Assembly: GCA_010024485.1 (NCBI GenBank)
Contig: RGGX01000016.1
Coordinates: forward strand, 1-14,430
DNA: 14,430 nucleotides
Origin: Actinomycetota bacterium
GTDB lineage: Bacteria; Actinomycetota; Acidimicrobiia; Acidimicrobiales; Ilumatobacteraceae
Direction: 5' to 3'
The notes under the pieces: generated by a model
Databases searched by the model: none
Told to the model about the DNA's origin: nothing
The model's input: only the letters and a program-made list of their open reading frames with translations
Program-made: the position numbers and the translations under genes
Shown: one piece after another, positions 8,493 through 14,430 of the stretch
How positions within the stretch are numbered: position 1 is the first letter of the stretch
Layout: each line of letters starts with the position of its first letter

Positions 8493-10115
8493 GTGGGGAC
8501 GATGCTCCGGGCGAACCTCGTCGTCGCCTCCGGAACCGCGCTGTCGAGGATCACCGGCCTCGGACGGGTGCTGGCCTTTGCCTATGTGATCGGCCAGACC
8601 TCCCTCGCCGACGCCTACAAGCTCGCCAACGAGACCCCCAACATCGTGTACGACCTTCTGCTCGGCGGGGTGCTCTCCGCCACGCTCGTACCGATCTTCA
8701 CCTCCCTCGGCTGGGGCTCCGCCAACGACACTGGTGTCAGCGCTGGAGACAGCGCGTCGCGCCGGCGTTCGACGGAGGCCGTGGTCACCGCCGCGGTGGC
8801 CGGCGTGGTGTTGGTGACGGTGATGGCGGTGGCACTCGCCCCGTGGATCTTCCGCCTGTACAGCCTGAGAGTCGGCGACGGGGTCGACCCGGAGGTGTTC
8901 CGGGCGACGGGCACCACCCTCACCCGCTTCTTCCTCGTGCAGATCCTCTTCTACGGACTCACCGGTATCGCCAACGCCCTCCTGCACAGCCAACGGCGAT
9001 TCCTGGCCGCATCGTGGTCACCGGTCGTCTCCAACCTGGTCATCATCGCCAGCCTCCTCTCACTCCCGGAGGCCGGATCACGAGACTGGCCCCTCGGCGC
9101 GGTCGCGGACGACACCCGTCTCCGCCTGACCCTCGGCCTCGGGGCGACGATCGGGATCGCGGCGATGACGGCGATCGTCGTGCCGGCCGTCATCCGGTCG
9201 GGAGTGCGTCTCCGTCCCCGCCTCGACCTGAGGGAGCCAGCCGTGCGACGGCTCGCGGCCATGGGTGGATGGACAGTGGGCTTCGTCATCGCGAACCAGG
9301 TCGCCCTCGTCGTCGTGAGGAACCTGGCCGACCCGGGATCCTCGCTCGCCTCGGCCTACTTCGACGCCTTCGTCTTCTTCGTGCTCCCCCACGGTCTGTT
9401 GGCCGTGTCGATCGCCACCACCTTCCAGCCGGAGTTGGCCTCGGCCGTCGCCGACGGCGATCGACGAGCCTTCACCGAGAGGATGACCGGCGGGCTGCGG
9501 GCCGTGATCGGCCTCACGGCGCCTGCTGCTGCTCTGCTCCTCGTGTTGCGCGAGCCGCTCATCAGCGGACTGATGGAGCGGGGACGCTTCGACGCCGGGG
9601 CCGTGACGAACACCGCGAATGCGCTGGCGGGACTCTCCCTCGGGCTCGTCGGCTTCAGCGCCTACCTGTTCACCCTCCGCGGCTACTACGCCCACCAGGA
9701 CACGCGCACACCGTTCGTGATCAACGTCGGCGAGAACCTCATGAACATCGTGTTCGCCGTCGCCATCGTCGGTCCGCTCGGAGTGTTCGGCCTCGGGCTC
9801 GCGCACTCCCTCGCCTACCTCCTGGCCGCTGTCGGTGCGGTGGTCGTCCTCGGTCGTCGGATCGGTCAACCCATGCTCGGCGCCCTGGTGCCGACGCTGT
9901 GGAGGGTCGCGCTGTCGTCGCTGTTCGCCGCCGAGGTGGCCTGGCTGGTCGCTGGGGCGATCGATCCCGTCGGGCCGAACCAGGCCCTGCTCACGACCGC
10001 GGTCGCCGGGGTGAGCGGAGTCGCCGCCTATGTCGCGGGTCTCGTGATACTGCGCCTCGACGGCGCCCGGGACGGGCTCAGGAGGGCAACACGACGAGGT
10101 CGTCGCGATGGATGA
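8493..10115 (+). CDS. murJ: Lipid II flippase MurJ (MviN/MVF family)
   Basis: Polytopic membrane protein of 540 residues that flips lipid-linked peptidoglycan precursor across the cytoplasmic membrane. About fourteen hydrophobic helices are spread along the chain, as expected for MOP-superfamily MurJ. The N-terminus has SRITGLGRVLAFAYVIG (18-34), with Arg19 and Arg25 in the places of E. coli Arg18 and Arg24, and LADAYKLANETPN (38-50) with Asp40 near E. coli Asp39. GTG at 8493 is chosen because a TAGTGT box lies seven bases upstream and conserved sequence starts three codons later (MLRANLVVASGTALSR). ATG at 8448 would overlap the divergent gene, and ATG at 8502 is also possible. The long C-terminal pseudokinase extension of mycobacterial MurJ is absent. 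The tail (RRATRRGRRDG) is basic and overlaps proB by 38 bases. Confidence 0.93.
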   Translation: MGTMLRANLVVASGTALSRITGLGRVLAFAYVIGQTSLADAYKLANETPNIVYDLLLGGVLSATLVPIFTSLGWGSANDTGVSAGDSASRRRSTEAVVTAAVAGVVLVTVMAVALAPWIFRLYSLRVGDGVDPEVFRATGTTLTRFFLVQILFYGLTGIANALLHSQRRFLAASWSPVVSNLVIIASLLSLPEAGSRDWPLGAVADDTRLRLTLGLGATIGIAAMTAIVVPAVIRSGVRLRPRLDLREPAVRRLAAMGGWTVGFVIANQVALVVVRNLADPGSSLASAYFDAFVFFVLPHGLLAVSIATTFQPELASAVADGDRRAFTERMTGGLRAVIGLTAPAAALLLVLREPLISGLMERGRFDAGAVTNTANALAGLSLGLVGFSAYLFTLRGYYAHQDTRTPFVINVGENLMNIVFAVAIVGPLGVFGLGLAHSLAYLLAAVGAVVVLGRRIGQPMLGALVPTLWRVALSSLFAAEVAWLVAGAIDPVGPNQALLTTAVAGVSGVAAYVAGLVILRLDGARDGLRRATRRGRRDG

Positions 10116-11166
10116 CCTCATGGGTCATACCCTCGGGCAGGTCACCGGTACGACGTCCGATCACACCACGAAGATCCGCCGCTGACACAGCGACCATCCC
10201 CCGGGCGAAGACCGACCCCTCGTCGTCGGCCACCTCAACGGTGCTCCCCTCGTCGAAGTTGCCGTCGACAGTGACCACACCGGCGGGCAGCAGGCTTGTC
10301 GATCGGGTGGCCACCGCGTTGCGGGCGCCGGCGTCGACGGTGATGCGTCCCGCGACCTCGGCGGCGAACGCGATCCAGAGTTTGCGGGCGGGCAGGCGAC
10401 GGTCATGGGCATCGAAGGTCGTTCCGACCGCCGATCCGTGAACGGCGTCGACCAGCACCGAGTCGCGGGCCGCTCTGGCGATCACCGTCCGCACCCCCGA
10501 CCAGGAGGCGATCCGCGCCGCCTCGAGTTTGGAGGCCATACCGCCCGAGCCCCGACCGCTCCCCGACATCGAGGTCGAGATCGCCAGCAGCGGATCGTCG
10601 GCCGCCACTCGGTCGACGAGCGGTGCCTGTGGGTCGACGCGGGGATCGGCGGTGTGGAGGCCGTCGAGATCGGTGAGGAGCACCAGCACATCGGCCGACA
10701 GGTTGTGTGCGAGCAGTGCGGCGAGCCGGTCGTTGTCCCCGTAGCGAAGCTCGGATGAGGCGATCGCGTCGTTCTCGTTGACGATCGGCACACAACCGAG
10801 CTCGATGAGGCGTGAGAGGGTTCGCCGGGCGTGGAGGTACTGCGTTCGGTCGACGAAGTCGTGGGGATCGAGGAGGACCTGCGCGCCGACGAGTCCGTGG
10901 CCGGCGAGCACCTCGTTGTACACCTCCATGAGACGCGCCTGACCGACCGCGGAGACCGCCTGGAGGGTCTCCATATCGCTCGGCCGTTCGCTGAGGCCGA
11001 CCGCGGGCACTCCAGCGGCGACAGCACCCGATGACACCACGACGACCTCGTGTCCCTCGCTCCGCAGCGATGCGACGCCGCCGCAGAGGGAGATGATCGC
11101 CTCCCGGTTGACGTTTCCATCCTCGGTGGTGATCGAGGCGGTTCCGATCTTGGCGACGACCCTCAT
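10078..11166 (-). CDS. proB: Glutamate 5-kinase with PUA domain
   Basis: First enzyme of proline synthesis: phosphorylates L-glutamate with ATP to glutamyl-5-phosphate in the cytosol. The 362 residues contain the amino acid kinase domain (1 to about 255) with VVAKIGTASIT (3-13), VVVVSSGAVAAG (41-52), VPIVNENDAIA (126-136), YGDNDRLAALLA (142-153) and LLTDLDGLHTADPR (163-176). A GMASKLEAA segment (209-217) follows. A C-terminal PUA domain (about 265-340) includes AGARNAVATRSTSLLPAGV. The start ATG at 11166 overlaps the obg stop (ATGA, 11163-11166), so translation is coupled to obg; upstream in-frame codons lie inside obg and lack family similarity. The 3' end overlaps the convergent murJ gene by 38 bases. 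proA, often next to proB, is not in the window. Confidence 0.96.
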   Translation of the reverse strand: MRVVAKIGTASITTEDGNVNREAIISLCGGVASLRSEGHEVVVVSSGAVAAGVPAVGLSERPSDMETLQAVSAVGQARLMEVYNEVLAGHGLVGAQVLLDPHDFVDRTQYLHARRTLSRLIELGCVPIVNENDAIASSELRYGDNDRLAALLAHNLSADVLVLLTDLDGLHTADPRVDPQAPLVDRVAADDPLLAISTSMSGSGRGSGGMASKLEAARIASWSGVRTVIARAARDSVLVDAVHGSAVGTTFDAHDRRLPARKLWIAFAAEVAGRITVDAGARNAVATRSTSLLPAGVVTVDGNFDEGSTVEVADDEGSVFARGMVAVSAADLRGVIGRRTGDLPEGMTHEVIHRDDLVVLPS

Positions 11167-12431
11167 GACGAGCCGCCCAGGTCGGATCGGTACTCGAAGC
11201 TGAACTCGCCGATCCACACGACATCGCCGTCGCTGACCCCGGCCCGGGTCAGCATGCGGTTGACTCCGAGACGCTCGAGGCGCTCGTCGATGTAGGCCAA
11301 CGCCTCAGGGGTCGTGACGTCATTGAGGGCGACCACCCGCTCCACCTCACGACCGACCAGCCGGAATTCGTTCTCGTCGAGGCGCTCGACCGCGGCACCG
11401 GTCGTCTCGGGGCGGATCACGACCACTCCCTCGCGCTTGGGGAAGTCGGCTCGGGCCTCGTGGACGAGCGTCGCCATACGGCCGACCAGCTCTCGGACCC
11501 CGGCACCGGTGACCGCGGAGACGACCGATCCGGTCCAGCCGAGGAGTTCGAGCTCCTCGGCCTGCACGGCGTCGGCCTTCGTCCCGACCACGATCCGAGG
11601 TCGTTCGAGGAGTTCGGGGCGGTAGGCGCCCAGTTCAGCCAGCAGGGTGCGCTCCTGCTCCGCAGGGGTCACACCCTCGACCGAGGCCAGGTCGAGCATC
11701 AGACAGAGCACGCGGGCGCGTTCGATGTGGCGGAGGAAACGGTGTCCGAGGCCACGACCCTCGCTGGCCCCCTCGATCAGACCGGGGATGTCGGCCACCA
11801 CGAACTCGGTGCCCTCATCGATGGAGACCACCCCGAGATTGGGGCTGAGCGTGGTGAACGGATAGTCGGCGATCTTCGGTTTGGCGGCCGAGATCACGCT
11901 GATGAGCGTGCTCTTGCCGGCATTGGGGAATCCGACGAGCGCGACGTCGGCCATGAGGCGGATCTCGAGTTTCAGCCAACGCTCCTCGCCGTGCTCCCCC
12001 TGCTCGGCGAAGGTGGGGGCGCGACGACGGTTCGAGAGGAACCGCGCGTTGCCCCGACCACCTCGACCACCGGCCACCGCCATCCACCGGTCGCCGTGGC
12101 TGTAGAGCTCGGCCAGGGTCTCGCCGCTGTACATGTCGCTCACCACGGTCCCCTCGGGCACCGTGATCTGCAGGCTCTCGCCGCGCCGGCCGTGCAGGTC
12201 CTTGCCCTTGCCGTGCACACCGTTGGAGGCCCGCCGGTGGGGGTGATCGCGGAAGGCGAGCAGTGATGCGACGTTGTGATCGGCGACCAGCCAGACATCG
12301 CCACCGTCGCCACCGTCGCCTCCGTTCGGACCGCCGTTGACCACCGGACCCTCGCGTCGGAACGACACACAACCCGCGCCACCGTCACCGGCGCGGACGT
12401 TGAGCTGGGCCTCGTCGACGAAATCCGACAC
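11163..12431 (-). CDS. obg: GTPase Obg/CgtA with OCT domain
   Basis: Essential ribosome-associated GTPase involved in 50S subunit maturation and stress control. The 422 residues show the glycine-rich Obg fold (1 to about 157) with NGGPNGGDGGDGGDV (32-46) and GGRGGRGNARF (121-131). The GTPase domain has G1 GFPNAGKST (167-175), G2 DYPFTTLSPN (189-198), G3 DIPGLIEGAS (214-223), G4 GTKAD (283-287) and G5 SAVTGAGV (305-312). The OCT domain (about 335-415) ends GVSDGDVVWIGEFSFEY. The G4 motif has Thr in place of the usual Asn of NKxD. GTG at 12431 is chosen because TAGCGT stands six bases upstream and MSDFVDEAQL matches the family N-terminus. proB follows with an ATGA overlap. The dgt gene separates obg from its usual partners rpmA and rplU. 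Confidence 0.97.
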   Translation of the reverse strand: MSDFVDEAQLNVRAGDGGAGCVSFRREGPVVNGGPNGGDGGDGGDVWLVADHNVASLLAFRDHPHRRASNGVHGKGKDLHGRRGESLQITVPEGTVVSDMYSGETLAELYSHGDRWMAVAGGRGGRGNARFLSNRRRAPTFAEQGEHGEERWLKLEIRLMADVALVGFPNAGKSTLISVISAAKPKIADYPFTTLSPNLGVVSIDEGTEFVVADIPGLIEGASEGRGLGHRFLRHIERARVLCLMLDLASVEGVTPAEQERTLLAELGAYRPELLERPRIVVGTKADAVQAEELELLGWTGSVVSAVTGAGVRELVGRMATLVHEARADFPKREGVVVIRPETTGAAVERLDENEFRLVGREVERVVALNDVTTPEALAYIDERLERLGVNRMLTRAGVSDGDVVWIGEFSFEYRSDLGGSS

Positions 12432-12437
12432 GGCAGC

Positions 12438-12443
12438 ACGCTA
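12438..12443 (-). promoter_or_regulatory. -10 box of a probable leaderless obg-proB promoter
   Basis: Minus-strand TAGCGT, six bases (GCTGCC), then the GTG at 12431. It is the same hexamer and spacing as at panB. It sits in the 59-base divergent gap facing away from the dgt box, and no -35 consensus is evident. Confidence 0.55.
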
Positions 12444-12478
12444 CCGAGGGTGCTCTCGCGAGCGATGCACCCCGGTCC

Positions 12479-12484
12479 TAGTGT
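12479..12484 (+). promoter_or_regulatory. -10 box of a probable leaderless dgt promoter
   Basis: TAGTGT, six bases (GGGCGC), then the GTG at 12491. The hexamer equals the murJ box. There is no Shine-Dalgarno sequence, so this box is the main support for the chosen dgt start. Confidence 0.5.
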
Positions 12485-12490
12485 GGGCGC

Positions 12491-13648
12491 GTGGACCAGC
12501 CCCCCGCACCACCCTCCGGCAGCAGCATCGACCCGTCGTCGGCCGAGCGCGCCGAGCGCTGGGCAGCGACGATGAGCGGCCACAGCGCCGACGGCGTGGC
12601 CCTGGCCCACGCCGACTCCTGGGCCGCGACCGGCTCACGGGCCACCGTGCACCGGGTGGCCCGCGAGGACGCAGAAGAGCAGCACCTCGCCACCCACGCC
12701 ACCCGCGCCATCGGGGCCGGCGACCGGGTCCGCGAGGAGGAACCCGACCCGCTCCGCACCTGTTTCGAGCGCGACCGCGACCGGATCCTCCACGCGTCCG
12801 CATTCCGGCGTCTCGCGGGCAAGACGCAGGTGTTCGTCTTTCCCGACGACCATCAGCGGACGCGGCTCACCCACGCCCTCGAGGTGGCGCAGATCGCTCG
12901 ATCGGTGTCCTCCGCGCTCGGGCTCAACGTCGCGCTCGCCGAGGCGATCGCACTCGGTCACGACTGTGGCCACGGGCCGGGTGGACATGCCAGCGAGGAC
13001 GCCTTCAGCATCTATCTCGACGAGGGCTACGACCACGCGGTCTGGGGAGCCGACGAGACACTCGTGCCACTCAACCTGTGCAGCCAGACGCTCGACGGCA
13101 TCCGCAATCACTCGTGGAGCCGTCCGGCCCCGGGCACCGCCGAGGGCGAGGTCGTGTCGTGGGCCGATCGGATCGCCTATGTCTGCCACGACTTCGAGGA
13201 CGCCGTCGCCGCCGGGGTGATCTCCACCGACCGGCTCCCCGCGATCGTGGCCGATCGGTGCGGTGTGACGCGCTCCTCTCAGTTGGGCACCTTCGTGCGG
13301 GCCATGGCGGAGGCGACCGCCCAGACCGGACGCGTCGGCATGACCGCCGAGGAGGCCGAAGCCCTGGCGGAGTTCCGGCGCTTCAACTACGAGAACGTGT
13401 ACCTCCGGCCCGAGTCGCGAGCCCAGGCTGACGCGGTCATCGCCGTGTTGCGGGCCCTCGTCGAGCACTACGCCTCGAATCCGAGCGCCCTACCCGAGCC
13501 GTTCCTCCTCGAACGAGGGGATGACAAAGATCATCTGCGCACCGCGGTGGCATGGGTCAGCGGGATGACGGACCGGTTCGCCTGCGACCGAGCGGTGGAG
13601 TTGCTCGGTTGGCCCGAGGAACAACTCCCTCGGGGGATCGACGTCTGA
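12491..13648 (+). CDS. dgt: dGTPase-like HD-domain dNTP triphosphohydrolase
   Basis: Predicted cytosolic enzyme that hydrolyses dGTP or other dNTPs to the nucleoside and triphosphate, keeping dNTP pools in check. The 385 residues contain the family block PLRTCFERDRDRILHASAFR (87-106) and RLAGKTQVFV. The HD metal site is RLTHALEVAQ with His128, GHDCGHGPGGH with His157-Asp158, and SWADRIAYVCHDFEDA with Asp226. The first ~60 residues are an Ala-rich extension not typical of the family. An in-frame ATG at 12572 would shorten it, but the -10 box six bases before GTG 12491 favours the long form. The gene diverges from obg and converges on rpmA (three bases between stops), so it sits antisense inside the rplU-rpmA-obg-proB cluster. 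The nucleotide specificity is not readable. Confidence 0.92.
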   Translation: MDQPPAPPSGSSIDPSSAERAERWAATMSGHSADGVALAHADSWAATGSRATVHRVAREDAEEQHLATHATRAIGAGDRVREEEPDPLRTCFERDRDRILHASAFRRLAGKTQVFVFPDDHQRTRLTHALEVAQIARSVSSALGLNVALAEAIALGHDCGHGPGGHASEDAFSIYLDEGYDHAVWGADETLVPLNLCSQTLDGIRNHSWSRPAPGTAEGEVVSWADRIAYVCHDFEDAVAAGVISTDRLPAIVADRCGVTRSSQLGTFVRAMAEATAQTGRVGMTAEEAEALAEFRRFNYENVYLRPESRAQADAVIAVLRALVEHYASNPSALPEPFLLERGDDKDHLRTAVAWVSGMTDRFACDRAVELLGWPEEQLPRGIDV

Positions 13649-13657
13649 GGCTCAGAC
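13643..13657. repeat. Palindrome spanning the dgt and rpmA stop codons
   Basis: GTCTGAG G CTCAGAC is a perfect inverted repeat with seven-base arms about a single central base. Each strand uses its own GTC-TGA as last codon plus stop. As RNA it could form a six-base stem with a three-base loop on both transcripts. No U-tract follows, so it is at best a weak bidirectional terminator. Confidence 0.6.
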
Positions 13658-13903
13658 CTCGACGACGTCGACGACCTTGCGGCCCTTGCGCTCGCCGAAC
13701 TTGACCGAACCGTCGATCAGCGAGAAGAGCGTGTCGTCACCACCGATGCCGACATTGCGGCCGGGATGGAACTTGGTGCCACGCTGACGCACGATGATCG
13801 TGCCGGCGCTGATCTTGGTGCCGTCGAACACCTTGACACCGAGGCGCTGGGCATTGGAGTCGCGGCCGTTCCTGGTTGAACCGCCGCCCTTGGTCTTCGA
13901 CAT
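13652..13903 (-). CDS. rpmA: 50S ribosomal protein L27
   Basis: Ribosomal protein of 83 residues whose N-terminal tail reaches the peptidyl transferase centre. KGGGSTRNGRDSNAQRLGVK (5-24) is the L27 signature, followed by AGTIIVRQRGTKFHPG (33-48) and IGGDDTLFSL. It starts MSKTKGGG, without the cleaved N-terminal peptide found in Firmicutes L27. The ATG at 13903 has a clear AGGAG at six bases. It follows rplU by 15 bases and is surely co-transcribed with it. It ends three bases from the stop of the convergent dgt gene. Confidence 0.98.
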   Translation of the reverse strand: MSKTKGGGSTRNGRDSNAQRLGVKVFDGTKISAGTIIVRQRGTKFHPGRNVGIGGDDTLFSLIDGSVKFGERKGRKVVDVVEV

Positions 13904-13909
13904 CTGGCT

Positions 13910-13914
13910 CTCCT
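13910..13914 (-). promoter_or_regulatory. Ribosome binding site of rpmA
   Basis: Minus-strand AGGAG lies six bases before the rpmA ATG in the 15-base rplU-rpmA gap. It contrasts with the absence of such sites at promoter-proximal genes of this window. Confidence 0.85.
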
Positions 13915-13918
13915 CGGA

Positions 13919-14230
13919 TCAGGGCTTGGAGATCTTGGTGATCTCGACGACGCTGTACTTCTGGCGATGACCGTAGTGACGGCGCTGGTTGGTCCGGCGC
14001 TTATAGGTGAAGCCGTTCACCTTGTCACCGGCGGTCGTGCCGACGATGCGACCGGTGACGGACGCGCCCGCGAGGGCGGAGGCGCCCGCGAGGACGGTGT
14101 CACCGTCAACGAGCAATACCGGGGTCAGTGCGACCTCGGCGCCCTCGTCGCCCTTGAGCAACTCGAGCGTCACCTGCTGGCCCTCGGCCACCTTCTCCTG
14201 CTTACCGCCTGAGGCGATCACTGCGTACAT
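13919..14230 (-). CDS. rplU: 50S ribosomal protein L21
   Basis: Ribosomal protein of 103 residues that binds 23S rRNA. MYAVIASGGKQEKVAEGQ (1-18) is the canonical L21 start, and the C-terminal block KRRTNQRRHYGHRQKYSVV is the basic RNA-binding part. ATG at 14230 is chosen from this match; the frame stays open upstream, but those codons have no family similarity. There is no Shine-Dalgarno sequence; a TAGCAT box lies ten bases upstream, implying a very short leader. rpmA follows 15 bases after the stop. Codons for LAGASALAGAS come from an 18-base tandem near-repeat (14061-14096), without changing the usual length. Confidence 0.98.
   Translation of the reverse strand: MYAVIASGGKQEKVAEGQQVTLELLKGDEGAEVALTPVLLVDGDTVLAGASALAGASVTGRIVGTTAGDKVNGFTYKRRTNQRRHYGHRQKYSVVEITKISKP
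14061..14096. repeat. 18-base tandem near-repeat inside rplU
   Basis: Two adjacent 18-base units (14061-14078 and 14079-14096) are identical at 16 positions and keep the frame. They encode the doubled LAGAS peptide of L21. L21 homologues have a loop of the same length here, so recent expansion is not required. Confidence 0.7.
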
Positions 14231-14240
14231 AGCCGGACGG

Positions 14241-14269
14241 ATGCTATCGACCACAGGACCCCTACCCAA
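14241..14269 (-). promoter_or_regulatory. Candidate promoter of rplU-rpmA
   Basis: On the minus strand TTGGGT (14264-14269) and TAGCAT (14241-14246) are 17 bases apart. The rplU ATG follows the -10 by ten bases, leaving a leader of only a few bases. It lies in the 62-base gap after the RNase E/G gene, so the ribosomal pair need not depend on read-through from upstream. Confidence 0.45.
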
Positions 14270-14292
14270 CCGGCGATCGGCGGCTTCGCGGC

Positions 14293-14430
14293 TCAATCGA
14301 GCAGGGAGTGGTCGATGGTGACACCGCGGCCCTCGCAGTCGGGGCAGCGCTCGGAGAACTCCGTGAGCAGCCCCTCACCGATGCGCTTGCGGGTCATCTC
14401 CACCAGACCGAGCTCGGAGATGTCGAACAC
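14293..14430 (-). CDS. Ribonuclease E/G, C-terminal end only
   Basis: The last 45 residues of a protein whose start lies beyond the window. ELGLVEMTRKRIGEGLLTEF (6-25) is the end of the RNase E/G catalytic core, and CPDC (29-32) is the zinc-link CPxC motif that joins subunits in this family. The chain stops 13 residues after the second cysteine, so the small domain of E. coli RNase E/G and the longer tail of mycobacterial RNase E are both absent. The enzyme cleaves AU-rich single-stranded RNA in mRNA decay and rRNA processing. Its place directly before rplU and rpmA is the common actinobacterial order. The stop is TGA, 62 bases before rplU. Confidence 0.93.
   Translation of the reverse strand: MFDISELGLVEMTRKRIGEGLLTEFSERCPDCEGRGVTIDHSLLD

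Noticed and set aside
9078..10121. 347-residue minus-strand frame antisense to murJ
   Set aside because: E, G and H rich composition is the antisense image of hydrophobic codons; nothing supports expression.
8843..10441. 532-residue plus-strand frame overlapping murJ and proB
   Set aside because: Arg/Pro-rich shadow of murJ in another frame, without hydrophobic helices or known motifs.
10078..11217. Longer proB starting at 11217
   Set aside because: The extra 17 residues lie inside obg and have no similarity; the ATGA overlap at 11163-11166 and the MRVVAKIGT match favour 11166.
11460..12266. 268-residue plus-strand frame antisense to obg
   Set aside because: obg has all G motifs on the minus strand; this frame has only biased composition.
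12290..12340. Short GGDGGD-type repeat as a microsatellite
   Set aside because: It encodes the conserved glycine-rich loop of the Obg fold, present in all Obg proteins.
13919..14296. Longer L21 starting at 14296
   Set aside because: L21 proteins begin MYAVI; the longer frame would run into the RNase E/G stop codon and across the promoter.

Overview
This window is densely coding, high-GC bacterial DNA without mobile elements, CRISPR arrays, tRNA or rRNA. The gene content points to Actinomycetota, possibly Acidimicrobiia, with moderate confidence. The main reasons are the order RNase E/G - L21 - L27 - (Obg - ProB), an Obg carrying an OCT domain, frequent GTG starts, and several start codons preceded by a TANNNT -10 box at only 6-7 bases instead of by a Shine-Dalgarno sequence. 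That spacing is typical of actinobacterial leaderless mRNAs.

Left part (1-4700). The window opens inside metH (cobalamin-dependent methionine synthase), which runs to 2766 and meets panB (ketopantoate hydroxymethyltransferase, minus strand) tail to tail, three bases apart. Divergent from panB is a two-gene operon of half-size YeeE/YedE (TsuA-type) sulfur transporters joined by a TGATG overlap.

Middle part (4720-8457, all minus strand). In transcription order this holds a dimethylarginine dimethylaminohydrolase-like pentein enzyme, a 12-helix MFS transporter, a class I SAM-dependent methyltransferase, and a Gfo/Idh/MocA oxidoreductase whose ATG overlaps the methyltransferase stop (ATGA). The substrates of the last three cannot be read from sequence.

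Right part (8458-14430). murJ (lipid II flippase) diverges from the pentein enzyme across 35 bases and its 3' end overlaps proB (glutamate 5-kinase) by 38 bases. proB is translationally coupled to obg. A dGTPase-like HD hydrolase (dgt) lies on the opposite strand between obg and the L27/L21 genes, splitting a cluster that is usually contiguous. The window ends in the C-terminus of an RNase E/G gene.

No wholly new multi-gene system is evident; most genes are housekeeping. The strongest unexplained signal is regulatory. Five genes (panB, the MFS gene, murJ, obg, dgt) have an exact TAGNNT hexamer 6-7 bases before the start codon, and rplU has one at 10 bases. This fixes starts and indicates leaderless translation of core genes. 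Four convergent junctions have three, three, nineteen and minus thirty-eight bases between stops, with no canonical terminator.
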